Assembly (NCBI GenBank): GCA_023393375.1
Contig: JAEWLI010000060.1
Location: forward strand, 1 to 16,832
Reading direction: 5' to 3'
Source of the DNA: Bacteroidota bacterium
GTDB lineage: Bacteria > Bacteroidota > Bacteroidia > Cytophagales > Cyclobacteriaceae
DNA length: 16,832 bases
The translations under genes and the position numbers were made by a program. The notes beneath the pieces are model-generated. The model saw nothing but the letters and a program-made list of their open reading frames with translations. It had not been told where the DNA came from and searched no databases. Below are positions 8,486 through 15,082 of this stretch, in pieces; position 1 is the first letter of the stretch, and every line of letters starts with the position of its first letter.

Positions 8486-9955
8486 ATGCTGTTCAACTCA
8501 CTACAATTCATTATTTTTTTCCCTATAGTAGTTTTACTTTTTTATCTTTCCCCTGCTCGGTTCAGATGGATTCTTTTACTAATTTCCAGCTATATATTCT
8601 ACATGGCATGGAAGCCAGCTTACATTTTATTGATCGTTCTGTCTACCATAATCGATTATTTGTGTGGCCTCAAAATGGGCAAAATTGAAATTAAGGAAAA
8701 AAGGAGGCCATTCCTCTATATTAGCTTGTTTTCAAACTTGGGAATTCTCTTTGCATTTAAATACTTGAATTTTTTTACTGAAAACATTAACTCACTTATA
8801 CTATTCGGAGGAAATGCGTCATTCCCTATTTTAGATGTTATTTTACCAGTGGGTATTTCATTCTATACCTTCCAAACCATGAGTTATTCTATTGATATAT
8901 ACAATGGAAAGATTCAACCAGAAAACCATTTAGGCAAATTTGCTCTTTTTGTTGCTTTTTTTCCTCAACTGGTGGCGGGGCCCATAGAACGTGCAGGAAA
9001 TATGCTTGGGCAGTTTAAAACTTTTTATGCAGCCAATTATTCCCGTATAGTATTAGGCCTTCAGATCATGATGATAGGGTTTTTTAAAAAAGTGGTGGTG
9101 GCAGATAATGTTGCATTGCTGGTAAACCAGGTTTATAATAATCCAGGGGACTATGAAGGTATAAGTACTTTTTTAGCAACCATATTTTTTGCATTTCAGA
9201 TATACTGCGACTTCTCCGGATACAGCGACATTGCCATAGGATCGGCCTTGATACTCGGAATTACATTAATGGAGAACTTTAGGAGGCCATATTATTCTAA
9301 ATCAATTGGTGAATTCTGGAAAAGGTGGCATATATCCCTATCTAGCTGGTTTAGGGACTATGTGTACATACCATTGGGTGGAAACAGGGTAATAAAATGG
9401 AGATGGTATTACAATTTGTTTATCACATTCATGGTTAGTGGATTTTGGCATGGAGCCAATTGGACTTTCATTTTATGGGGCTCACTTCATGGATTATACC
9501 TCATCTTTGGGCATTTGCTGGCAAAACCCCAGGCAGCTTTCAAAAGAATCACCGGCATTAGCAAATTCGTGTTTTTAGAGAAATTGTTTGATGTGTCGGT
9601 CACATTTATACTTGTTTGTTTTGCTTGGATATTCTTTAGGGCAAACAGTTTACCGGATGCGATTATTATTATCCAATCTGGTATTACTGGGTTAAGTAAT
9701 GTGACTCAAATGTTCAACCCGGAATATATTGATCATATCGTATTTCTTGATCAAGGCAAATATGTATTTATTGTCTCAGTATTGTCGATATTGTTGTTGG
9801 AACTCATAGAATTATATCAACGAGGAGGCAGTGTTTTCAGACACATATCAAAGAAACCCGCTTATATAAGGTGGGCTGTGTATTATGTCATTCTCATTAT
9901 CATATTGGTATTTGGATCGTTTAACCAAACCGATTTCATTTATTTTCAATTTTAA
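8486..9955 (+). CDS. MBOAT family O-acyltransferase (AlgI/DltB-like)
   Basis: This polytopic inner-membrane enzyme of 489 residues would pass acyl groups, most often acetyl, from the cytoplasm to an extracytoplasmic glycan. It begins MLFNSLQFIIFFPIVV, the usual start of this group. The MBOAT core spans about residues 120-340: PVGISFYTFQTMSYSIDIY, then FFPQLVAGPIERA, YCDFSGYSDIAIG, WKRWHISLSSWFRDYVYIPLGG, and VSGFWHGANWTFILWGSLHG. H322 in FWHGANW is the invariant catalytic histidine of the family, and H282 is in the conserved WHISLS motif. Two nearby upstream ATGs (8474, 8477) run straight into a stop, confirming the start at 8486. It is followed after 22 nt by an SGNH-type partner, the classic two-gene O-acetylation pair. 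The acceptor is inferred to be a surface polysaccharide. Confidence 0.93.
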   Translation: MLFNSLQFIIFFPIVVLLFYLSPARFRWILLLISSYIFYMAWKPAYILLIVLSTIIDYLCGLKMGKIEIKEKRRPFLYISLFSNLGILFAFKYLNFFTENINSLILFGGNASFPILDVILPVGISFYTFQTMSYSIDIYNGKIQPENHLGKFALFVAFFPQLVAGPIERAGNMLGQFKTFYAANYSRIVLGLQIMMIGFFKKVVVADNVALLVNQVYNNPGDYEGISTFLATIFFAFQIYCDFSGYSDIAIGSALILGITLMENFRRPYYSKSIGEFWKRWHISLSSWFRDYVYIPLGGNRVIKWRWYYNLFITFMVSGFWHGANWTFILWGSLHGLYLIFGHLLAKPQAAFKRITGISKFVFLEKLFDVSVTFILVCFAWIFFRANSLPDAIIIIQSGITGLSNVTQMFNPEYIDHIVFLDQGKYVFIVSVLSILLLELIELYQRGGSVFRHISKKPAYIRWAVYYVILIIILVFGSFNQTDFIYFQF

Positions 9956-9977
9956 TGGGTTGTAAAATTTGTTAACT

Positions 9978-11063
9978 ATGAAAACAGAACTAACAAACAG
10001 ATTGACGATTGCTAAAGTTGGCAGAAAATTGGCTCGTTTTATCATACCCCTTATGGCGTGGCTTGTAATTGAACTGATAATACTTCCCATCGATTTTTTC
10101 ACATTTAGGGTATATGAGACATTGATTGTGAATAACGTCAAACTGCTTTCAGGGCCATTTTACCCGAATTATAAATTAAATAAAATTGAAGAAGGTGAGT
10201 TAGTGCCACATACTCAATTTGCAAAAAAAAGAAAAGTTTTTTGGCAAACTGATAGCTGGGGTTTTAGAAACAGAGATGCCAATGGGCACCAGAATATCGT
10301 AATCATAGGTGATTCCTTCGTGGCAGGGGTAAAATTAGACCAGGATGAAATTTTGCCGGAAGTAATGTCAAAGGAATTAAAACAAAAAGTATATGGATTT
10401 GGACCTGCCGGCCCCCAATTCGTAAGTAAATTTCTCGTTACCAAACGATTTCAAATTGACCCACCTGAAATAGTGGTATTGTGTAGAATTGAAAGATCAG
10501 TGCTTGATCTTCCACCCGTTAATCCAAAACATTTCAAAGCAAAAATAGAAGATGACGTAAGCAATATAATTTATAAAAACACTTTACTTGAGAAATTAAC
10601 GGTTTACGCAGATAGGGCGTTGAAGTTCCCATCGTTACAATTTTTAAGAGGATATGTTCAAAGAAGCAATAGAAAACTACCGGTGCATCATGGAGAAGAT
10701 TTCTTTGTTCAGGGAGATAATTGTTTGACAAAAAGAGGTGTGTCTGATGAGGATATAGAAAAATTAGCCGATATCGTTAAAGATTATGACAAAGCACTTA
10801 AAGATAAAAACATCAGGTTTATTTTTATGCCTATTCCAGATAAGGAAACAGTTTTTTATAAATATTTTACCGACAAAAAGCCCGATTTTTTACCGCGATT
10901 GATCAATAGATGCAGGGAATTAGGTGTGGAAACAGTAGATATTCATGATCCATTTATAGAGGCACATTATTTAGGCAACAAACGCTTGTATTTCACCGAC
11001 GATGGTCATTGGAATTATGCTGGTGTAAAAATTGCTTCGGAGCAATTGGCTAAAACCATTTAA
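9978..11063 (+). CDS. SGNH/GDSL-like O-acetyltransferase partner of the MBOAT protein
   Basis: The protein is 361 residues from the ATG at 9978; a TTG at 9969 would add three. One membrane helix near residues 20-42 anchors a periplasmic domain. IVIIGDSFVAG carries the nucleophile Ser at about position 113 in the GDS block of SGNH hydrolases, and FTDDGHWNYAG near the C-terminus gives the DxxH pair (about D341 and H344) that completes the triad. This matches AlgJ/AlgX-like and other ALGX/DHHW-type proteins, which take acetyl groups delivered by the MBOAT partner and place them on a sugar polymer. It is 22 nt downstream of the MBOAT gene, surely in one operon. No lipobox or cleavable signal is evident. 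The function is inferred from pairing and motifs; the acceptor is unknown. Confidence 0.87.
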   Translation: MKTELTNRLTIAKVGRKLARFIIPLMAWLVIELIILPIDFFTFRVYETLIVNNVKLLSGPFYPNYKLNKIEEGELVPHTQFAKKRKVFWQTDSWGFRNRDANGHQNIVIIGDSFVAGVKLDQDEILPEVMSKELKQKVYGFGPAGPQFVSKFLVTKRFQIDPPEIVVLCRIERSVLDLPPVNPKHFKAKIEDDVSNIIYKNTLLEKLTVYADRALKFPSLQFLRGYVQRSNRKLPVHHGEDFFVQGDNCLTKRGVSDEDIEKLADIVKDYDKALKDKNIRFIFMPIPDKETVFYKYFTDKKPDFLPRLINRCRELGVETVDIHDPFIEAHYLGNKRLYFTDDGHWNYAGVKIASEQLAKTI

Positions 11064-11123
11064 GAAGGAGGATTTGTTTTCTGTAGCCGGGTAAACAAGG
11101 AGAAATACAGGTTGGGTGTTTTA

Positions 11124-11175
11124 TTTTTGGCATCGATACGCCGCATACATTCAACGTTGTAGCTAATGCCAAGAA
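11124..11175. repeat. Inverted repeat between the SGNH and Fic genes
   Basis: The arms TTTTTGGCAT (11124-11133) and ATGCCAAGAA (11166-11175) pair at 9 of 10 positions around a 32-nt loop that contains the palindrome CAACGTTG. No T-run follows, so it is a poor terminator. Its layout recalls a recombination-site hairpin. Confidence 0.4.
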
Positions 11176-11185
11176 AAAAGAGTCG

Positions 11186-11249
11186 TGCGGAGAAAAATTA
11201 CATTATTCCCATTAAATATGCGGAGAATAATCTGTATATTTACCGCATA
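11186..11249 (+). promoter_or_regulatory. Candidate promoter and operator of the fic gene
   Basis: A perfect inverted repeat TATGCGG-N19-CCGCATA (arms 11217-11223 and 11243-11249) encloses TATATTTA (11235-11242), one mismatch from the TAnnTTTG -7 element. A second copy of the left half-site, TGCGGAGAAAAAT (11186-11198), repeats TGCGGAGAATAAT (11219-11231) exactly 33 bp upstream, about three helical turns. Such a layout suits a dimeric repressor that occludes the promoter. The winged-helix end of the Fic protein is a possible ligand, which is inference. Confidence 0.5.
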
Positions 11250-11262
11250 AAGATAAAAGTTC

Positions 11263-12372
11263 ATGGCAAAATTCATCTATGAATATGAAAAATGGCCAGA
11301 ATTCACATGGAATGACAAGAAAATTATTGTGAATTTAGGGAAAGTTCGGCATCTACAAGGAAAGATTCTCGGACAAATGAGTGCACTCGGATTTTCGATA
11401 AAAGAGGATACAATTTTATCGACTTTAACGCTTGATGTTTTAAAATCTTCGGAGATAGAAGGAGAATTTTTAAATCAAGAACAAGTTCGTTCTTCCATAG
11501 CAAGAAGACTTGGATTGGAATATGCGGGTATTGTCCACGCTGATAGAAAAGTCGAAGGTGTTGTAGAAATGATGCTTGACGCAACACAAAGATATAATAA
11601 GGTTCTTGACCATGAACGGATTTTTGGTTGGCATGCATCACTTTTTCCTACCGGTTGGAGTGGAATGCATAAAATTGACACAGGCTGTTATCGCGATGGT
11701 GAAATGCAAATAGTGTCAGGGCCAATGGGAAAAGAAAAAATACATTTCCAGGCTCCTTCAGCTAAAGTAATTAAAAGGGAAATGAATGTATTTTTAGATT
11801 GGTTTAATACCAAAACTGACATTGATGGAGTTTTAAAAGCTGCGATTGCGCATTTTTGGTTTATCATTATACATCCTTTTGATGATGGTAATGGACGAAT
11901 TGCCAGAGCTATTTCGGACATGTTACTTGCTCGTTCAGAGGAAAGTCCTCAAAGATTCTATAGCTTGTCAAACCAAATTCTAATTGAGAAAAAGAAATAT
12001 TATGAGATATTACAACAAGTTCAACATAGCTCAGGTGATATTACAGATTGGTTAGACTGGTTTTTAAATTGCTTACACAGGGCATTGGAAGATACCGAAG
12101 AAACATTAAAACGAGTCCTAATAAAAGCAGACTTTTGGGATAAGCACAAAGAAACAACTTTAAATAGCAGACAAAGACTAATGTTAAATAAACTATTCGA
12201 CGGATTTGATGGAAAACTTAAATCTTCTAAATGGGCTAAGATTACCAAATGTTCAGCAGATACAGCACTTAGGGACATAAAAGATTTGATTGAAAAAGGA
12301 ATTTTAAAACAAGAAGCATCAGGTGGTCGAAGTACAAATTACGAATTGACAGAAGAATGGAGAATGCACTAG
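11263..12372 (+). CDS. Fic family protein with DUF4172 N-terminus and winged-helix C-terminus
   Basis: The protein has 369 residues. The N-terminal DUF4172-like part (about 4-85) starts IYEYEKWPEFTWN. The Fic core holds the full active-site motif HPFDDGNGRIAR at 204-215, with catalytic H204 and the D208-G-N-G-R212 ATP-binding loop. The flap is near 141-163. An inhibitory-helix motif (S/T)xxxE(G/N) is present as SSEIEG at 62-67, so E66 would block ATP binding: a class II, self-inhibited Fic protein. Residues about 300-367 look like a winged helix (CSADTALRDIKDLIEKGIL). The expected activity is AMP transfer to a protein target, or removal of AMP. The ATG at 11263 sits 14 nt after a dyad operator. 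It stands alone, with repeats on both sides, suggesting mobility. The target is unknown. Confidence 0.92.
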   Translation: MAKFIYEYEKWPEFTWNDKKIIVNLGKVRHLQGKILGQMSALGFSIKEDTILSTLTLDVLKSSEIEGEFLNQEQVRSSIARRLGLEYAGIVHADRKVEGVVEMMLDATQRYNKVLDHERIFGWHASLFPTGWSGMHKIDTGCYRDGEMQIVSGPMGKEKIHFQAPSAKVIKREMNVFLDWFNTKTDIDGVLKAAIAHFWFIIIHPFDDGNGRIARAISDMLLARSEESPQRFYSLSNQILIEKKKYYEILQQVQHSSGDITDWLDWFLNCLHRALEDTEETLKRVLIKADFWDKHKETTLNSRQRLMLNKLFDGFDGKLKSSKWAKITKCSADTALRDIKDLIEKGILKQEASGGRSTNYELTEEWRMH

Positions 12373-12490
12373 CTACAATCGAGTTTTATAGCCATGAGCC
12401 CTAAGCTCACGGTGCACCTCTCTCACAACTTATCCTGAACTAGATTCGAGGCCATCCCTCCCCAATTCTTATTCTGCTCCATGCATAGCG

Positions 12491-12598
12491 GGTTAGTTTG
12501 TGTTTTCGGCATTTATTTTTACCTTTAACCGTGTTTTGGCGGATAAAAATTCGCTACGGCACATACATCCGGAGCGTTAGGAGCAAGCTAAACTAACC
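12491..12598. repeat. Perfect 9-bp inverted repeat around an attC-like stretch
   Basis: GGTTAGTTT at 12491-12499 and AAACTAACC at 12590-12598 are exact reverse complements 90 bp apart. The right part contains CATACAT and GCGTTAGGAGC, similar in order and spacing to a segment upstream of fic (11144-11163). Confidence 0.4.
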
Positions 12599-12621
12599 AT
12601 ATACGATAAGCAGTTTTATTT
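12584..12621 (+). repeat. Degenerate repeat copy 1
   Basis: This stretch, beginning CAAGCTAAACTAACCATATA and ending GTTTTATTT, aligns with 13066-13102 at most positions with small gaps. The spacing between copies is about 480 bp. Confidence 0.45.
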
Positions 12622-12683
12622 CCTGTTTTCAGTATTGCAACACCCAATTCGAAGCGGCTGAATGTAGCGTTTTTTAATTTGTA

Positions 12684-12904
12684 CGACCCACGTTGGGGTC
12701 GGCTTCTTTTGTAGAAACTTCTGCTATACACATGTGAACCTTTCAGGTTCAAAAGACTACAGTTTCTTCAATGATCACATCAGTATAAATTCTGTTCAAG
12801 CATAGCGGTCAATATGTTCAAGTCTCTACTCTAAGGCTGAATCCGAATGGATTCACATATTTATAGTAAAATGTCCGTAGTGATACCGACCCCAGTGGGG
12901 GTCG
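12684..12904. repeat. Symmetric four-hairpin palindromic element (BIME/MITE-like)
   Basis: Four short hairpins occur in mirror order. They are CGACCC/GGGTCG (12684-12701), TGAACCT/AGGTTCA (12735-12751), TGAATCC/GGATTCA (12838-12855) and CGACCCC/GGGGTCG (12887-12904). The outer and inner pairs resemble each other and are spaced 51 and 49 bp between centres. CTATACACATG before hairpin 2 matches the reverse complement of the sequence after hairpin 3 (CTATAAATATG). The whole is an imperfect palindrome of about 221 bp, as in paired REP elements mobilised by Y1 transposases. No transposase is in the window. Confidence 0.6.
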
Positions 12905-13065
12905 AATGTTAAGCTGCTAAGGTTAATATACAAGCTTATCACCCAAAATGAAGATTATTTTTCTATTTGAAAAAGGTTTGCTTGAAACACCCCATTTCGA
13001 CTTCCAATTCCTATAGATGTTTCCGTATGAGTTTTTATTTGAAAGCAATGCGGTAAACAAGGGTC

Positions 13066-13102
13066 CAAGTTAAGCTACCATATATACTAAGAGATTTTAT
13101 TT
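13066..13102 (+). repeat. Degenerate repeat copy 2
   Basis: It begins CAAGTTAAGCTACCATATAT and ends ATTTTATTT, related to the copy at 12584-12621. It is preceded by GGTAAACAAGG (13052-13062), which also occurs at 11090-11100 upstream of fic. Confidence 0.45.
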
Positions 13103-13240
13103 ATTTGGAATATGCTGCTAAGCATAAGTATTAAATACGAAACAAAAGGTAGAGATAATTGTATATCAATGGTAAGGAGTGACATGTATAAAAACCCACT
13201 ACGGCAAGCTAAAATACCGATTAACCGAACATCTTAGAAA

Positions 13241-14014
13241 ATGGAAACACAAAAATTGAAATTACAATTCCTCACAGTTAGTATCCTACTACTACTATTT
13301 TTGGATGTATCAACAACAAAAGCTCAAGCTCTGATTGATTTAGAAACAGGACTTATCATTACTGGTTATAATGATGTTCGCATTCCGGGAGATAACGGCA
13401 CCTTTTTTTCATTAAAAGACGATTTGAAACCAGAAACTGAACCTTTTTATAGGGTTAGATTGAATTATACTATTAATGACCGTCATACATTCTCATTATT
13501 ATATGCCCCTCTGGAAACAAAATCAACGGGCAGTGTGCCGAATGATATTTTATTTGAAGGAGCTGTTTTTCCAGCCAATACAGAAATCACAGGAGACTAT
13601 AAATTCAACTCCTACAGGTTAACCTATCGGTATGATATTGTAGAAAAACCAAAGTTTGAGTTTGGTTTAGGTTTAACAGCAAAAATCAGAGATGCAAGAA
13701 TTGCACTATCTTCTCCTGGGTTAACTGCGGAGAAACTTAATGTAGGATTTGTGCCTTTAATTAATTTCAGACTATTATGGGATATTGATCCCAAATTTGG
13801 ACTTTTACTTGAGGGAGATGCACTTGCGGCACCGCAAGGAAGAGCAGAAGATGTTCTCCTTGCCGCTATATATACATTATCAGACAGATTTAAAATCCGC
13901 GCAGGATACCGGATTCTTGAAGGAGGTGCAGACAATGATGAAGTTTACAACTTTTCATTGTTCCATTATGCATCAGTTGGATTGTCCTACACTTTTGGGA
14001 ATAAGAAGGATTAA
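13241..14014 (+). CDS. Outer-membrane beta-barrel protein, function unknown
   Basis: The protein has 257 residues. The N-terminus has a basic start, a hydrophobic stretch (about 9-22) and a likely signal peptidase I site after TKAQA (about residue 30). The mature part is made of alternating hydrophobic/polar strands separated by turns, for example FYRVRLNYTINDRHTFSLLY, YRLTYRYDIV, FEFGLGLTAKI and FKIRAGYRILEGG. It closes with YASVGLSYTFGNKKD, typical of a last barrel strand. A small barrel of about 8-10 strands is likely. No specific family is recognised. It stands alone, after 868 bp without genes and with no neighbour in the same operon. The role could be structural, transport or adhesion; nothing in the sequence decides. 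Confidence 0.75.
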   Translation: METQKLKLQFLTVSILLLLFLDVSTTKAQALIDLETGLIITGYNDVRIPGDNGTFFSLKDDLKPETEPFYRVRLNYTINDRHTFSLLYAPLETKSTGSVPNDILFEGAVFPANTEITGDYKFNSYRLTYRYDIVEKPKFEFGLGLTAKIRDARIALSSPGLTAEKLNVGFVPLINFRLLWDIDPKFGLLLEGDALAAPQGRAEDVLLAAIYTLSDRFKIRAGYRILEGGADNDEVYNFSLFHYASVGLSYTFGNKKD

Positions 14015-14024
14015 GAAATAAAAT

Positions 14025-14321
14025 AGGTTCTACTACGATTTTAATGGATGAACTTATTTTAGATAGTTGAAATTCAGAAATATATTAAAAAAGTCCACCA
14101 AAATTTAGAACAATGTTTCAATTATAGGAAAAAGGCAAGCGATTGCATGCAGCCCGCTCTTGATTGTCATCCTGGAGGGATCTAAGGCTTGTTCACCGCA
14201 ACTACAAATCTTTTTCTTAAGAGCAAAAAGTCAAAGCCCGTCCGGCTTGAGGACATAGGATTTACACTAATTCAAAATAGATATTAAGCACTACAATTTC
14301 CACTAAATGAGGGTAGAACCT
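14025..14321. repeat. Possible MITE bounded by AGGTTCTAC/GTAGAACCT
   Basis: The outer 9 bp are exact reverse complements (14025-14033 and 14313-14321). Similarity continues inward less perfectly, giving a gene-free block of 297 bp. Related copies lie at 14342-14355 (same orientation as the right end) and 16707-16729 (same orientation as the left end). No target duplication is evident. Confidence 0.4.
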
Positions 14322-14371
14322 AAAGATTAAACTGGCCTAACATGAGGGTAGTACCCAATTCTTACTCTGGG

Positions 14372-14455
14372 CTTTCACCTTTGAGCCTTCACCTTTGAGC
14401 TTTCACCTTTGAACCTTCCCCTTTGAACCTTCCCCTTTGAACTTTCACCTTAAAA
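14372..14455 (+). repeat. 14-bp tandem repeat, nearly six copies
   Basis: Consecutive units follow CYTTCMCCTTTGAR: starts at 14372, 14386, 14400, 14414, 14428 and 14442, the last one partial before an A-run. A 14-bp period is not a multiple of three, so it is non-coding. Such arrays usually vary in copy number between strains. Confidence 0.9.
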
Positions 14456-14460
14456 AAAAC

Positions 14461-14490
14461 TTGCATTTATCAAGATATTTATTATCTTTA
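14461..14490 (+). promoter_or_regulatory. Candidate promoter upstream of the 21-bp array
   Basis: TTG (14461-14463), 19 nt, then TATCTTTA (14483-14490) match the Bacteroidota promoter TTG-N19-TAnnTTTG except for the final base. Transcription would start near 14497 and run into the 21-bp repeat array. Confidence 0.4.
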
Positions 14491-14623
14491 ATCGATATTT
14501 TATATAAATCAACCGCAAAGTCAACTCATGAAAGCAAATCTTAAAATCAACCAGATTATATTGCTATAATATCACCAAAAATTAAGCGGAACGCCTCGAA
14601 AGGTCAGGAAATACAGTGACGAT

Positions 14624-14833
14624 ATTGGAGGAATGCAAAACGGAATGAGGGGAGTACAACTCCGTATTAGGGGAGTGCAAAACTTTCTTTGGGGAGTCCT
14701 ACGAGATATTAGGGGAGTGCAATTTGGTATAAGGGGAGTACAATGGGGTATTAGAGGAGTCCTAATCGGTATTAGGAGAGTGCAAAATGATATTAGGGGA
14801 GTACAAAACCGTATTAGAGGAGTGCAAAATGGG
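14624..14833 (+). repeat. 21-bp tandem array, ten copies without indels
   Basis: Ten units of exactly 21 bp run from 14624 to 14833, with a decayed eleventh after. The first 15 bases are conserved (ATTAGGGGAGTRCAA) and the last six vary. Units 4 and 7 carry GTCCTA in place of GTRCAA. The period equals two turns of B-DNA, so the G-rich cores face the same side of the helix. It is also seven codons long. Confidence 0.95.
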
Positions 14834-14881
14834 GTGAGGAAATTAAACCCATTCTTTGAGGGACAAATGACAGCTTATTAG
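14633..14881 (+). CDS. Doubtful ORF over the 21-bp array (heptad IRGVQNx repeats)
   Basis: The open frame of 82 residues starts within the first repeat unit and reads as nine heptads of the type I-R-G-V-Q-x-x, followed by a short unrelated tail. The frame is kept because the unit is 21 bp. No ribosome-binding signal stands at a good distance and no other start exists upstream before a stop. The third base of the Val codon varies silently, which hints at coding. The Gly codon is fixed as GGA in all but one unit, which hints at selection on DNA. I treat protein expression as unproven. Confidence 0.2.
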   Translation: MQNGMRGVQLRIRGVQNFLWGVLRDIRGVQFGIRGVQWGIRGVLIGIRRVQNDIRGVQNRIRGVQNGVRKLNPFFEGQMTAY

Positions 14882-15082
14882 AAACGAATGATAAACAAGA
14901 CAGAAAAATAAAGAGAGAACCGAAAATGCAAATAGTGTAGCGGGTAGGTAAAAGAATAATTAAAGTGAGCGGTTGAGTTAGTGGGATCAGAAATTTCCCG
15001 AATGTGGTGAACCGGATAAAGCAGGTGAACGGGTTTATAATCAATAAATCAATAAACATCTATAACTTAACTTTTAAAAATT

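Larger units (their letters stand above)
12373..13240. other. 868-bp gene-free region with degenerate repeats
   Basis: I see no credible gene here. It contains an inverted repeat GGTTAGTTT/AAACTAACC (12491-12499 and 12590-12598) and a four-hairpin palindromic element (12684-12904). A related 37-38-nt sequence occurs at 12584 and 13066. Repeated words include GCATAGCGG (12483 and 12800), GCTGCTAAG (12912 and 13111) and GGTAAACAAGG (13052, also at 11090). It looks like decayed mobile or cassette DNA. Confidence 0.6.
14015..14632. other. Repeat-dense intergenic region
   Basis: These 618 bp hold no credible gene. They contain three copies of the GGTTCTAC-type motif (14025, 14305, 14342), a GTCATCCTGGAGGGATCT stretch near 14168 that resembles a dispersed Bacteroidota intergenic repeat as I recall it, the 14-bp minisatellite (14372-14455), a candidate promoter (14461-14490) and the first unit of the 21-bp array. 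Confidence 0.6.

Noticed and set aside
9848..10141. Minus-strand ORF of 97 residues
   Set aside because: It lies opposite the end of the MBOAT gene and the start of the SGNH gene, both strongly supported.
11110..11157. Bona fide integron attC site (GTTGGGT ... ATTCAAC)
   Set aside because: The core boxes are in the wrong order (GTT first, AAC last) and the stem is weak; no integrase is present. Kept only as a cassette-like finding.
12394..12412. Small hairpin TGAGC/GCTCA after fic as a terminator
   Set aside because: The stem is only 5 bp with no T-run.
12373..13240. tRNA, rRNA or other structured RNA gene in the long gap
   Set aside because: No cloverleaf, T-loop GTTCRANNC with matching stems, or rRNA-like sequence was seen; the hairpins fit a palindromic repeat better.
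13624..14021. Alternative-frame ORFs over the beta-barrel gene
   Set aside because: They overlap a gene with a clear signal peptide and barrel pattern and have no recognisable features.
14528..14569. 13-codon ORF (MKANLKINQIILL) after the candidate promoter at 14461
   Set aside because: Too short and without a ribosome-binding signal or regulatory codon run; it could be chance.
14624..14833. CRISPR array
   Set aside because: The period is only 21 bp with a 6-bp variable part; there are no spacers of usual length and no cas genes.
14814..15059. Minus-strand hydrophobic ORF of 81 residues
   Set aside because: It overlaps the 21-bp array, has low-complexity Leu/Ile/Phe content, and no promoter or start signal.
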